Source of the DNA: Paenibacillus sp. YYML68
GTDB lineage: Bacteria; Bacillota; Bacilli; Paenibacillales; NBRC-103111
Assembly: GCF_027923405.1 (NCBI RefSeq)
Contig: NZ_BQYI01000001.1
Location: 2,706,501-2,770,500 of the forward strand
DNA: 64,000 nucleotides
Direction of reading: 5' to 3'
Position numbers and translations under genes: made by a program
Shown: piece after piece, positions 8,118-16,268 of the stretch
Layout: each line of letters opens with the position of its first letter
Numbering within the stretch: the stretch's first letter is position 1
The notes under the pieces: generated by a model
What the model was told of the DNA's origin: nothing
The model's database searches: none
Seen by the model: the letters and a program-made list of their open reading frames with translations, nothing else

Positions 8118-9499
8118 GCCTCCGTACACGATTCATCCTGCTAACCTCGATCTGGATCATGCTCATCATCGCGGTGTTCAACGTGTCTCTCTACTATTAT
8201 ATATCGAGCAAGACGACGGACAACGAGACGCGCATGCTATGGAATAAGGCGCAAATTATATTGCGCAATCCCGAGGTGCGGGTGCCTGCGAATTGGGCGC
8301 GGGCGGAATTGCTGCAAGAATTCAGCGACGACCAGATGATGATCCGCATCATCTCGCCGGAAGGCTCGGTGAAGGCGGGGATGTCGGCGCACGTGCGGCT
8401 GTCAGAATATCCGATCGTCTACCGAACGAGCTATCATTCCGATCTGGTGAATGACTTCGGCTTCCGCATGCTATTCCTTCAGGTGCCGATTCTCGATAAG
8501 GGAACTCAAGTCGGCATGCTGGAGCTGGGTAAAGCGCTTCACGTGACCAGTGAGTGGATGGAGCTGATTGATACGGGCTTGCTGTGGACGAGCGGAGCCG
8601 CCGTCGTCGTTGCTCTCATTAGCGGTGTGTTCTATACCCGCTTCCTGTCCAAGCCACTCCGTGATCTGGTCGATACGATGAATCGGGCGCGAACGAGCCG
8701 TACGTTCACAGGGCTGCATGTGAAATATACCGCGTCGAGCGATGAGATCGGTCAGCTCGGCCTGACGTTCAATGAGCTGATGGATTCGCTTCGCGACTAT
8801 GATCGGAAGCAGCGGAAATTCGTCTCCGATGCTTCCCATGAGCTCCGAACACCGTTGACCGTCATCTCTAGCTACGTGTCGATGCTGCGCAGATGGGGGT
8901 GGGACGACCCGCTCGTCCGAGAGGAGGCGCTTAGTGCTATTGACTCGGAGGCAAGTCGAATGAAGGAGCTCATCACGACGCTGCTCAGGCTGGCAGAGGT
9001 AGAGCGGCTTGAGTCTCACGCTGCGAAGCTGGAATCGCTCGATCTGGCACAGCTTGTGAGCGAGACAGCGGGTCAGCTTGAGCTTGCGTTCGAGCGGGAC
9101 ATTCGACTGAGCTGCAGGCCGAGTCGCATTCCTCTACGTGGAAGCCGCTCCCAGCTGAAGCAGCTGATCATTATTTTGCTCGATAATGCGCTCAAGTATA
9201 GTTGTTCTGCGATACAAGTCATCGTCGAGTCGGAGCATGGACACGTTCGGCTCGTCGTCGCCGATGAGGGCATCGGCATTCCTACGGAGCATCTGCCGAA
9301 TGTGTTCGAGCGGTTCTATCGTGTCGATGCATCGAAGGAGCGAGCCAAGAGCGGAAGTGGTCTTGGGCTGTCGATCGCCAAGGAGATCGCGGAGCGTCAC
9401 GGCGGCTCGATCGAGATTAATAGTGAGGTAGGAGCAGGGACGAGCGTGACGGTCGAGCTGCCTAGCGTATTGGAAACGGGTGGAATGGCAGGAAGCTAG
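8114..9499 (+). CDS. Membrane sensor histidine kinase
   Basis: 461 residues. TM1 is at ~7-30, followed by an extracytoplasmic sensor loop of ~125 residues, TM2 (~157-178), then a HAMP linker. The phosphoacceptor is H242 in SHELRTPLTVIS. The ATPase domain shows the N box (NALKYS), the G1 box (VVADEGIGIP), the F box (FERFYR) and the G2 box (SGSGLGLSIAKEI). It overlaps the response regulator by four bases, so the two are translationally coupled. It is ArlS/YkoH-like in layout. The stimulus cannot be inferred. Confidence 0.93.
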   Translation: MSLRTRFILLTSIWIMLIIAVFNVSLYYYISSKTTDNETRMLWNKAQIILRNPEVRVPANWARAELLQEFSDDQMMIRIISPEGSVKAGMSAHVRLSEYPIVYRTSYHSDLVNDFGFRMLFLQVPILDKGTQVGMLELGKALHVTSEWMELIDTGLLWTSGAAVVVALISGVFYTRFLSKPLRDLVDTMNRARTSRTFTGLHVKYTASSDEIGQLGLTFNELMDSLRDYDRKQRKFVSDASHELRTPLTVISSYVSMLRRWGWDDPLVREEALSAIDSEASRMKELITTLLRLAEVERLESHAAKLESLDLAQLVSETAGQLELAFERDIRLSCRPSRIPLRGSRSQLKQLIIILLDNALKYSCSAIQVIVESEHGHVRLVVADEGIGIPTEHLPNVFERFYRVDASKERAKSGSGLGLSIAKEIAERHGGSIEINSEVGAGTSVTVELPSVLETGGMAGS

Positions 9500-9618
9500 A
9501 GCAGGGTGGTGGCGGTGGAATCGATGCGGAACGATTTTAATCGTTTTCTCATAAAGGGGTCTGAGCCCTAGCGCCCCAACGGATTATTGTAGCATTGCCA
9601 GCTTCATCCTACCTAGGC

Positions 9619-9658
9619 GTGTGGTATAGTGGCTTCAGGCCATGAGCCTAACCCACAC
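9619..9658 (+). other. Nested stem-loop leader before the NlpC/P60 gene
   Basis: GTGTGG (9619-9624) pairs with CCACAC (9653-9658), enclosing a second stem GGCT (9631-9634) with AGCC (9645-9648). The structure ends three bases before the AAGGAGG ribosome binding site (9661-9667), so it could influence translation or mRNA stability. It matches no riboswitch I recognise. Confidence 0.45.
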
Positions 9659-9676
9659 CCAAGGAGGACGACTACA

Positions 9677-10159
9677 ATGATGCAGCCATTCAAACAACTA
9701 CTCAGCCGCAAGGTTGTCGCCGTCAGCTTGAGCGCGGCGCTGCTTATGACCGGCACCCTAGCTATTCCCGCTCCCGAGGCTGGCGCGATGAGCTATTCGA
9801 AGGCACAGGATGTCATCGCCACCAGCAAATCATATATGGGCACACCGTACAAGTTCGGAGCGAAGCTCGGACAGACGAAAGTATTCGACTGCTCCTCGTT
9901 CGTCTGGACCGTGTTCAATCAGTATGGCAAGAAGCTGCCGCGCACGTCGAAGGAGATGTCCAAGGTCGGCACCTACGTCTCGAAGGCGAACCTGAAGCCA
10001 GGCGATCTTGTATTCTTCTACTCCCCGATTCATCATGTCGGGATCTATATCGGCAATGGCAAGGTGATCCATACGTACGGAGCGCCTGGTGTGACGATCT
10101 CGGACATGACGAAGGGCTGGTGGAAGAACAACTATACGACGGCGCGTCGTGTGATGTAA
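9677..10159 (+). CDS. Secreted NlpC/P60 cell-wall hydrolase
   Basis: 160-residue peptidoglycan endopeptidase, probably cleaving stem peptides outside the cell. Start ATG 9677 sits nine bases after AAGGAGG. A signal peptide spans ~1-37 (basic RK, hydrophobic core, AGA cleavage region). The NlpC/P60 domain shows catalytic C72 (FDCSSFVW), the structural motif LKPGDLVFF, and catalytic His in HHVGIYIGNGKVIH. It has no separate wall-binding domain, so it is a minimal form. A terminator follows at 10194. Confidence 0.93.
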   Translation: MMQPFKQLLSRKVVAVSLSAALLMTGTLAIPAPEAGAMSYSKAQDVIATSKSYMGTPYKFGAKLGQTKVFDCSSFVWTVFNQYGKKLPRTSKEMSKVGTYVSKANLKPGDLVFFYSPIHHVGIYIGNGKVIHTYGAPGVTISDMTKGWWKNNYTTARRVM

Positions 10160-10193
10160 GCAGGAAGAGAGAGCGTTCATAGAGCGGCTGAAC

Positions 10194-10233
10194 AGGCTGT
10201 ATGCGGTGATTGGCTGCCGTGTGCAGCCTTTTT
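10194..10233 (+). terminator. Rho-independent terminator
   Basis: AGGCTGTATGCGG (10194-10206) pairs over 13 positions (three wobbles) with CCGTGTGCAGCCT (10217-10229), followed by TTTTT. Confidence 0.85.
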
Positions 10234-10386
10234 GGACATTTAACGGACAATTAACCCTATGAATGATTAACCATGTAAGCTATAACGGTTGCAGGAGGAG
10301 TACGGAGCATGTCATAATGAAATCACGCTGGAGCCTGTTCGTACAGGATAGATAGACGCAATATGAGAGAGTAGGAGTGATCCTGA

Positions 10387-11229
10387 TTGGCAATTCGATT
10401 GATAACAGATGGCGGCGTTGACTTTCCGTCGTCCTGGACGGAGCAGCAGTCGTTTCAGGTCGTTCCGCTGCATGTGACGTTTGACGATCTCCCTTACGAT
10501 GTGGGGCAAGGGATGAGGTCGTTCTATGATAAGATGAAAGCGCATAAAAACTTACCAAAAACAGCCAGTCCCTCACCAGGAGATTTCGTGCAGGCGATGG
10601 AGAAGCATCCTGACGATGACTTGATCGTCGTGACGATCTCGTCGAGTCTGAGCAGCACGTACGCGCATGCGATCATGGCGAAGGAGCTCGTCGAGGGGAA
10701 CGGCTCGTCATCGCGCCGTATTGCAGTCATCGACTCACGCACGGCGTCGCTCGGCACAGGACTGATGCTGCACCAGATTTTCCGCGATATGGAGACGGGT
10801 CTTGGCTATGAAGAGGTAGTGGCGCGTGCCGAGGCGCGTGTGCCCAAGACGAAGACGTACTTCTATCTCGATACGCTGGAGAATGTGATCAAGGGCGGCC
10901 GTCTGGATCGAGCTAAGGGGGCGATCGCTTCGGTGCTGAACGTGAAGCTCGTTATGCGGGCGAACGAGGAGGGAGCCGTCGAGGTCGCGGATAAGGTGCG
11001 AGGGAAGAAGAACGCGATTAACCGTCTCGTGGAGAAGCTGGAGGACATACGCGGACCGCTGGACGAGCGGGTGCTAGGCGTCGCACATAGCAATTGCCTT
11101 GAGGAAGCGCTGGAGTTAAGAGATCGCATTCTGAAGAAATATCCGTTCCGTGAGACGTTCATTGCAGAGATGGGTCCGGTCATCGGCACGTATGCAGGTG
11201 AAGGCGGCTTGATCATATGCTATAATTAA
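10387..11229 (+). CDS. DegV family fatty-acid-binding protein
   Basis: 280 residues from a TTG start (10387) behind TAGGAGTGA. DegV proteins bind a fatty acid and in several Firmicutes supply it to fatty acid kinase FakA. Visible family features are ITDGGVDFP at the N-terminus, the TASPSPGDF loop, the VVTISSSLSSTY segment, the DSRTASLGTGL ligand motif and the C-terminal GPVIGTYAGEGGL. No signal peptide; cytoplasmic. The next gene follows after 38 bases and probably shares the transcript ending at 11830-11863. Confidence 0.93.
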   Translation: MAIRLITDGGVDFPSSWTEQQSFQVVPLHVTFDDLPYDVGQGMRSFYDKMKAHKNLPKTASPSPGDFVQAMEKHPDDDLIVVTISSSLSSTYAHAIMAKELVEGNGSSSRRIAVIDSRTASLGTGLMLHQIFRDMETGLGYEEVVARAEARVPKTKTYFYLDTLENVIKGGRLDRAKGAIASVLNVKLVMRANEEGAVEVADKVRGKKNAINRLVEKLEDIRGPLDERVLGVAHSNCLEEALELRDRILKKYPFRETFIAEMGPVIGTYAGEGGLIICYN

Positions 11230-11267
11230 CGGATGGATCGATGTAACTGTTGAAGGAGGAGTCTGCC

Positions 11268-11792
11268 ATGTCCCGGCGATTCGTGATTGAGGCCGTACTG
11301 GTGGCCATCTACGGGGAGCTGCTAGCGCCCAGCCAGCCTGTTGAGTATTTAATTCCTTATCATACCATTATGGAGCTGTATGAGATGAAGGACAGCCCGG
11401 AGCCGGTGATGCCGGAGGCCGAGGATGATGCGCACGTGAAGAGTAAGATCGGCGAGCTGATCGCTTATTTCGATGATTCCTTTAACCGGAAAAAACTGGA
11501 GCGCGCACTCGGTGTCCCTTGGCGGATCAGCCCTCCGCTGCCGATTAATCCGAATGTGACGTTCCTCGTTGTGAATGCAGCGGAGAATGCGCAGTATGGG
11601 GAAGCGCTTGACCCGATCGAGACGGAGCTTATCCTTACCTCGATGCGCGAGCAGGCGCCGATCGTGACGGACCAGCTGGAGCTAATGGGGAAAATTATTC
11701 AGCTTGAAATACCGGTTCAAGTGTATGACGTGTATGATTTCGAGTTTGCGGTGGAGCAGGGCATTCACGCAGATGATTGGATGGCGCCTTAA
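11268..11792 (+). CDS. Conserved hypothetical protein, 174 aa
   Basis: Start ATG 11268 is eight bases after AAGGAGGA. The protein is soluble, with an N-terminal stretch RFVIEAVLVAIYGELL, a middle acidic segment (PEAEDDAHVKSKI), and a segment rich in hydrophobic strands (NVTFLVVNAA). I do not recognise a characterised family. It is likely co-transcribed with degV. Confidence 0.78.
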   Translation: MSRRFVIEAVLVAIYGELLAPSQPVEYLIPYHTIMELYEMKDSPEPVMPEAEDDAHVKSKIGELIAYFDDSFNRKKLERALGVPWRISPPLPINPNVTFLVVNAAENAQYGEALDPIETELILTSMREQAPIVTDQLELMGKIIQLEIPVQVYDVYDFEFAVEQGIHADDWMAP

Positions 11793-11829
11793 CGCTTACA
11801 CGTAAGCAGACTACGTACAGGCATAGGAG

Positions 11830-11863
11830 ACTCCCCGATGCGCTAGGTATCGGGGAGTTTTCG
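11830..11863 (+). terminator. Rho-independent terminator after degV pair
   Basis: ACTCCCCGAT (11830-11839) pairs perfectly with ATCGGGGAGT (11849-11858), followed by TTTTC. Confidence 0.87.
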
Positions 11864-11897
11864 TGTGCACGAAGGCGAGTGCGCGTCTGGTGAGGCG

Positions 11898-12482
11898 TCA
11901 ACGGCTCGAGGCTGCAGAGGGACGAAGCTTGGCGGCGAGCTCTTGCACAGACAAGCCGTTCAGCTCCGGGAAGCCGCCCTGCTGCAGCGCAATGATCCGG
12001 TTATCCACCACCGGGTATACGGCTTGCCAGCCTCCGCCGACCAGTGTGTACGTTCCACGTTCGGCTGTCTGCTGAAGGAACAATACATACAGCCCTTCCG
12101 TGAACGGGCCCGTATAGGTGTCGTTCAGCGGATCGGAGGGCTTGGGCAGCGGCTCAACGCCGTCTACGACCAGCTTGAAGCTGGTAGAGGCTATGGAGCC
12201 CTTGACCGTGCGCTTCACGAGTGCGGTCTGCGTGTAGTGATACAGCTTACCGCTGCCGATGCTATGTCCTGTCGGGTATGGCTTGCTGTCATCCCGCAGC
12301 TCAGTGTATACGATGAGGTCCGCTTGTCGCACCATGCTATCTAGACTCGCGAGCTTCACATGGTTAATGTGCAGCCCGGCCGGATCGTTGGCGGCACTGG
12401 CGCTTGCGGCAGGCGGCGTGCTCCAGGCGACCAGTAGTATCAAGAGACAGAGTGCGAGGCGCAGCTGTGCGGCGAGTAGCAT
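11898..12482 (-). CDS. Secreted hypothetical protein, 194 aa
   Basis: Signal peptide at ~1-28 (LRLALCLLILLVAWSTPPAASA, AxA cleavage site). The mature part reads like a beta-rich domain (DLIVYTELRDD, FKLVVDGVEPLP, GLYVLFLQQTAERGTYTLVGGGWQAVYPV). No cysteines remain in the mature part. Family not recognised. ATG 12482 stands ~20 bases from AAGGAGC, further than usual; an in-frame CTG at the normal distance is an alternative. The IS element lies 83 bases upstream, so the native promoter may have been cut away. Confidence 0.75.
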   Translation of the reverse strand: MLLAAQLRLALCLLILLVAWSTPPAASASAANDPAGLHINHVKLASLDSMVRQADLIVYTELRDDSKPYPTGHSIGSGKLYHYTQTALVKRTVKGSIASTSFKLVVDGVEPLPKPSDPLNDTYTGPFTEGLYVLFLQQTAERGTYTLVGGGWQAVYPVVDNRIIALQQGGFPELNGLSVQELAAKLRPSAASSR

Positions 12483-12556
12483 TCGTCTGTTCAGTGGAAT
12501 AAGCTCCTTTACTCGTTATATTCGCCTTATGTTCCCATTCGGGCTTATGTTCTTAT

Positions 12557-12565
12557 ACGTTGTCT
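12557..12565. repeat. Left target site duplication of IS
   Basis: ACGTTGTCT, directly repeated at 13992-14000 immediately outside the other IS end. Confidence 0.92.
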
Positions 12566-13991
12566 CACTAGCGTTGCATAAAACTCATCATCACTAATAG
12601 TCAAAAAATTCAGTCATTTATTCTGGGTCAATCAGCCAAAAGGTCGCCCCCCATATAAAGGTAACCTGTCCATTTGGTAATTATATGTAAAAAAGGATAG
12701 GATTCTGTGAACTTTGCACTAAACTCTCTTTCGCCTACCTGCAGATGTTCGACTTGGTTTGTAATGAATACGTTCCATCCAGATTTCTGCTGAATTCCAT
12801 AGCAAAACCTTTAGCCACCGGTATAGATCCAGCAGACTGTGTTTGGTGCCCGTTTCCATCTTCACCAGCACGAGCAGACAAAAGGCGATGAGTGCCATCC
12901 ACACCTGATTCATAACGGCTTGCTCACTGGTTCCATAAAATGTCTTGATGCGTACGTGCTGCTTCATCCATTTGAAGAATGTTTCAATCGCCCAGCGTTC
13001 CCGGTAGATTTGTCCGATTTCATCCGCCTCTAAGTCGAAGCGGTTCGTGAGAATGGTAATCGGATTGCCTTCGGTATCTTCCGTTTGGATCAATCGCAAG
13101 ACGTTTTCCATTCGCTTCTGCGGTGTTCCGATGTACACCATTTCATCCGATTTCACACGAGCATCAGCTGGCAGTTTAAACGACTCAATCTGACGGATGG
13201 CGGTATTCTTTTTCGTCCGAGTCACAAAGAAAATGCCACGGTCGCAGTAGTCGTCAAACTTGGCGTAGTCGATATAGCCGCGATCAAACACGTAGGTGCA
13301 ACCCACTTCGTCGACCAGGTCATCCAACTGACTGCGGTCACTCTTCTTGGCAGGTGTCATGTTGACCTTCTCGGGAACAGCAGTTTCATCATCCATATAC
13401 GCCAGGCGAAAGTGTAGCTTGATTCCAGCTTTCGTTTTCCGGAACTCAGCCCATTTGTATTTTTGCAGGCAAAGTCCGATGGTCGTAGAGTCGATGATCT
13501 TAAAATCTTTTCGAAGGGAAGGAGGAGCTTCGCTTCGGCGAATGTGCTGCACCAGCGACTGGAATACTTGTTCCAGCAAGGAAGAGTCGACTTGATTATG
13601 CTTCCGGCTTAACTGGGAGGCGGAGATCGATTGGATTCCGAGTTCCCTTTGAAAGTTTTCACAAAGCACATCGGCAGCTATTTCACGAAGCCCGTCTCGC
13701 TGCTGAATTTGCGCATGCAAGAACAATTTAAGGTACGACAATGTTGTAAGCTTCTTCACATATTTATCTTGTTCCATTTCACGAACACGATCTGTGAACG
13801 TCTTCGCACAAATTGGAGAAATCCATTTACCAAATGAAGAAAATAGGGTATCCTTGTCCATGGCTGATCCTTTTCAGTGGATTATGGACAGGTACTACCT
13901 GCCATTCCATTGTAAAGGATTTTTTTCATGTCTGCGGAACAATTAGAGTGAATATTATGATGATTCTGAGAACATTAATGCAACGCTAGTG
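12566..13991 (-). mobile_element. IS4-family insertion sequence, complete, 1426 bp
   Basis: The boundaries are exact: the 14-bp terminal inverted repeats are CACTAGCGTTGCAT (12566-12579) and its reverse complement (13978-13991). They are flanked by the 9-bp direct repeat ACGTTGTCT (12557-12565 and 13992-14000). One intact transposase is carried on the minus strand. Removing the element and one repeat joins 12565 to 14001 and restores a short intergenic region (~110 bp) between two divergent genes. Intact ends and an undisturbed duplication suggest a recent insertion. Confidence 0.93.
12719..13861 (-). CDS. IS4-family DDE transposase
   Basis: 380-residue transposase catalysing cut-and-paste movement of the surrounding IS. 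DDE residues are visible: first Asp in FKIIDSTTIGL, second in YVFDRGYIDYAKFDD, and Glu in the IS4 signature Y-x2-R-W-x-I-E-x6-K (YRERWAIETFFKWMK). The N-terminal region (residues 1-110) is the helical DNA-binding part. The reading frame is intact with normal family length, so the element may be active. The basic tail RRKRV is typical. Confidence 0.94.
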   Translation of the reverse strand: MDKDTLFSSFGKWISPICAKTFTDRVREMEQDKYVKKLTTLSYLKLFLHAQIQQRDGLREIAADVLCENFQRELGIQSISASQLSRKHNQVDSSLLEQVFQSLVQHIRRSEAPPSLRKDFKIIDSTTIGLCLQKYKWAEFRKTKAGIKLHFRLAYMDDETAVPEKVNMTPAKKSDRSQLDDLVDEVGCTYVFDRGYIDYAKFDDYCDRGIFFVTRTKKNTAIRQIESFKLPADARVKSDEMVYIGTPQKRMENVLRLIQTEDTEGNPITILTNRFDLEADEIGQIYRERWAIETFFKWMKQHVRIKTFYGTSEQAVMNQVWMALIAFCLLVLVKMETGTKHSLLDLYRWLKVLLWNSAEIWMERIHYKPSRTSAGRRKRV

Positions 13992-14000
13992 ACGTTGTCT
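13992..14000. repeat. Right target site duplication of IS
   Basis: ACGTTGTCT, the second copy of the 9-bp duplication flanking the IS (see 12557-12565). Confidence 0.92.
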
Positions 14001-14026
14001 GATAAAAAAAAGAGAGGAGCGATCAT

Positions 14027-14806
14027 ATGTTCGATCCGACGATCTATGATAATCTGAAGGTTGTGCTGGAGGGAAAGCTGTACGATCTGGATGCAGAGGG
14101 AGGCCTCGCCATCGTCGCGAGGCACGACAGGGTGGACCTCGCCACGATGAGCCGCACGTTCGAGATGATGCTGCAGCCGCGCGGGGGCGCTAGCCGCGCC
14201 ATCGTGGCGCTCTCGAGCGGAATGGCCGACTTCGCTGCCGAGCATCGTATGCTGCGGCTGGCGGAGCACCGCCCTGGGGCGTCGCTGTCGTTGACACTCG
14301 AGCTGCCGTATGAGCGAGCCGAGCAGCTGGACAAGGTTCATGCGTATTCGCTGCGTCTATGGGGCGAGGAGGTGGACATCGCACATGAGTTGACTCGCAC
14401 GGTGCAGCCTCGGGATGTGTTGGGGCATGCGGTCGGGGAAGTGTGGAGTGAGGCGTGCGAGGGTACGACTAGTGATGTGTCAGACGAGGCGTGCGAAAGT
14501 GCGATTAGGGATGCGTCCAAGTATACGACGGGCGAGGCGATCGTGGATAAGTTCATGGACGCGGCCGATCGTGTGACCGTGGATGCGACCGTGAATACGT
14601 CTGGCGACATGTCCAAGGATGCGTCCACGGACGTGTCCAAGGCTGTAGCGAGAGCAGGCGGCGAAGCCTCTGCGATGCCCGACGGCTGCTACCGCATACA
14701 TATCCACTTCCGCCAGAGACTGGATGAGAGCCACATGGAGGAGCTGGAGCAGTGGCTCGACATTGCGCAGATGTATGTGACAGACGTAGAGGCAGAGCGC
14801 TACTAG
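14027..14806 (+). CDS. Hypothetical protein with low-complexity Asp/Ala/Ser linker
   Basis: 259 residues; ATG 14027 behind GAGAGGAGC. The N-terminal ~135 residues and the last ~45 residues (CYRIHIHFRQRLDESHMEELEQWL) look folded. Between them (~138-220) is a low-complexity linker built from repeated D-A/V-S/T units (TSDVSDEAC, DASKYTTGEA, DASTDVSKAV). The matching DNA shows drifting GATGCGTCC/GATGTGTCC-like repeats, as from slippage. Family unknown. The IS element ends 27 bases before its start codon, so its expression may now depend on the IS or on a very short leader. Confidence 0.72.
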   Translation: MFDPTIYDNLKVVLEGKLYDLDAEGGLAIVARHDRVDLATMSRTFEMMLQPRGGASRAIVALSSGMADFAAEHRMLRLAEHRPGASLSLTLELPYERAEQLDKVHAYSLRLWGEEVDIAHELTRTVQPRDVLGHAVGEVWSEACEGTTSDVSDEACESAIRDASKYTTGEAIVDKFMDAADRVTVDATVNTSGDMSKDASTDVSKAVARAGGEASAMPDGCYRIHIHFRQRLDESHMEELEQWLDIAQMYVTDVEAERY

Positions 14807-14955
14807 CTGCGCCAGCTTAGTTCGGGGGAGATGTTAAGCAAGCAGGGGAGGATCGCTTCTGGATGCGTCAGCTAAGATCAAGCTGTCTGCTCGTACCGCG
14901 CTCCTCCACCGCATCTGAGAAGCAAGCCTCTTACAGCTGCTGGAGTGCTGCCTAC

Positions 14956-15219
14956 TTACACCTGCTGCTTGGCTGCGTGCTCGCGCACCATCTGCTCCGT
15001 CACATATACCCGTGTCGGGGAGATGCCTTGCTGGGCATGCTCGTTAATGGCCGACGTAATCCGATTGATCAGATCAACCTGGAATGGACGGCCTGCAGCG
15101 CAAGCCGCAACGGCCTCTTCAATGGCGCGCTCGCGAGCCTCCTCCAGCTGCAGAAACTGCTGCAGGTGGGCGTTTTGCTTCGAAACGTGGGCGGTAATGG
15201 CTTGATGAACGTTACTCAT
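14956..15219 (-). CDS. ypbS: YpbS-like small protein (DUF2533)
   Basis: 87-residue helical, soluble protein. The pattern VHQAITAHVSKQNAHLQQFLQLEEARERAIEEAV resembles Bacillus YpbS as I remember it. The function is unknown in the family. ATG 15219 lies behind GGAGGAATTG read on the minus strand. It is convergent with the 259-aa gene. Confidence 0.72.
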   Translation of the reverse strand: MSNVHQAITAHVSKQNAHLQQFLQLEEARERAIEEAVAACAAGRPFQVDLINRITSAINEHAQQGISPTRVYVTEQMVREHAAKQQV

Positions 15220-15345
15220 ATGAGATCAATTCCTCCGATGAATGTAGAATATTAGTGCGTTGCGCTGGACATCCCTCACATTTTACACATATTACGCTGT
15301 ACTGACAATGGGCGCCAACGGAGTTGCTGAGGAAGGAGAATGGAC

Positions 15346-15990
15346 ATGTCGAACGATAAGCAGCAGGAGCTATTCGACATCTACGATGATCGAATGAATC
15401 GGATCGGTACGGCGACTCGCACAGAGGCGCATACGCAAGGGCTATGGCATGCGACCTTCCAGTGCTGGCTCTGGTATGAAGAGAACGGTGAGGTGTATGT
15501 GCTGTTCCAGGAGCGGCATCCGGATAAGGATACGTTCCCGGGCCTGCTCGACATCTCGTGTGCGGGGCATCTGCTCGCTGGGGAGTCGCCGGAGGATGGA
15601 GTAAGAGAGCTGGAGGAGGAGCTAGGGGTGACGTGTGCATTCGAGGAGCTGCATAGCTGCGGCATCTATGCCGAGTCCGATGAGATCCGGGACGGGCTAA
15701 TCGATCGCGAGTATTGTCACGTCTACGTGCTGCATAGCGAGCGGCCGCTAGCGTCGTACCATCTGCAGCCGGATGAAGTGACCGGACTGTATGCGCTTCG
15801 TCTCGAGCACGTGAAGCTATTAGCGAGCGGGCTGATGCTCGAGCCGGTGCGGATCAGTGGAGTGAAGCCGGACGAGAGCGGGACGCTGGTGAATGTGGAG
15901 CGACTGGCGACGCAAGAGCAATTCGTCCCTCATGCGCAGTCGTATTATGAGCTGGTCATGCGAGGGATTCAGGCGCAGCGTGGACGTTAA
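15346..15990 (+). CDS. NUDIX hydrolase
   Basis: 214 residues from ATG 15346, seven bases after AAGGAG; an in-frame ATG at 15340 is too close to it. The Nudix box G-x5-E-x7-RELEEELGV is complete (GHLLAGESPEDGVRELEEE, residues ~75-97), so it should bind Mg2+ and hydrolyse a nucleoside diphosphate-linked substrate. The family branch is the IPP isomerase-like one (FDIYDDRMNRIGTATRTEAHTQGLWH at the start), often annotated as YfcD-like. The substrate is unknown. Confidence 0.9.
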   Translation: MSNDKQQELFDIYDDRMNRIGTATRTEAHTQGLWHATFQCWLWYEENGEVYVLFQERHPDKDTFPGLLDISCAGHLLAGESPEDGVRELEEELGVTCAFEELHSCGIYAESDEIRDGLIDREYCHVYVLHSERPLASYHLQPDEVTGLYALRLEHVKLLASGLMLEPVRISGVKPDESGTLVNVERLATQEQFVPHAQSYYELVMRGIQAQRGR

Positions 15991-16112
15991 GAGGAGGCTT
16001 GCTGTTCGTTACGTTAGTAGCTGGCTCGCCAATCTCACTCGTCTTAATGGGAAATGGTGTTTGGTGAACATAAAGTGTTAGACTGGAGTCGTTGAATTAC
16101 CGCATTAAACGA

Positions 16113-16172
16113 AGCAGCGGCGGACCAAGACTTGAAAAATAAAGTCTTAGACTGCCGCTGTTATTATTCAAC
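16113..16172. terminator. Bidirectional terminator-like long hairpin
   Basis: A 21-bp imperfect stem runs from 16113-16133 to 16142-16162 (core AGCGGC/GCCGCT and AAGACTT/AAGTCTT), with TTATTATT after it on the plus strand. It lies between the convergent Nudix and Old Yellow Enzyme genes. Bases 15991-16112 hold nothing else recognisable. Confidence 0.62.
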
Positions 16173-16268
16173 TAACTCGATTGCCTATGTATGTGACGCT
16201 TCGATTCGGGAGGTTTCATTGGCTAATTTGACAGGCTGAACGGGAGACAGGAATGAGATCAGGGACCG

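Noticed and set aside
9500-9676. c-di-AMP (ydaO) riboswitch before the NlpC/P60 gene
   Set aside because: The leader is short and the conserved sequence blocks I know for that riboswitch are not present.
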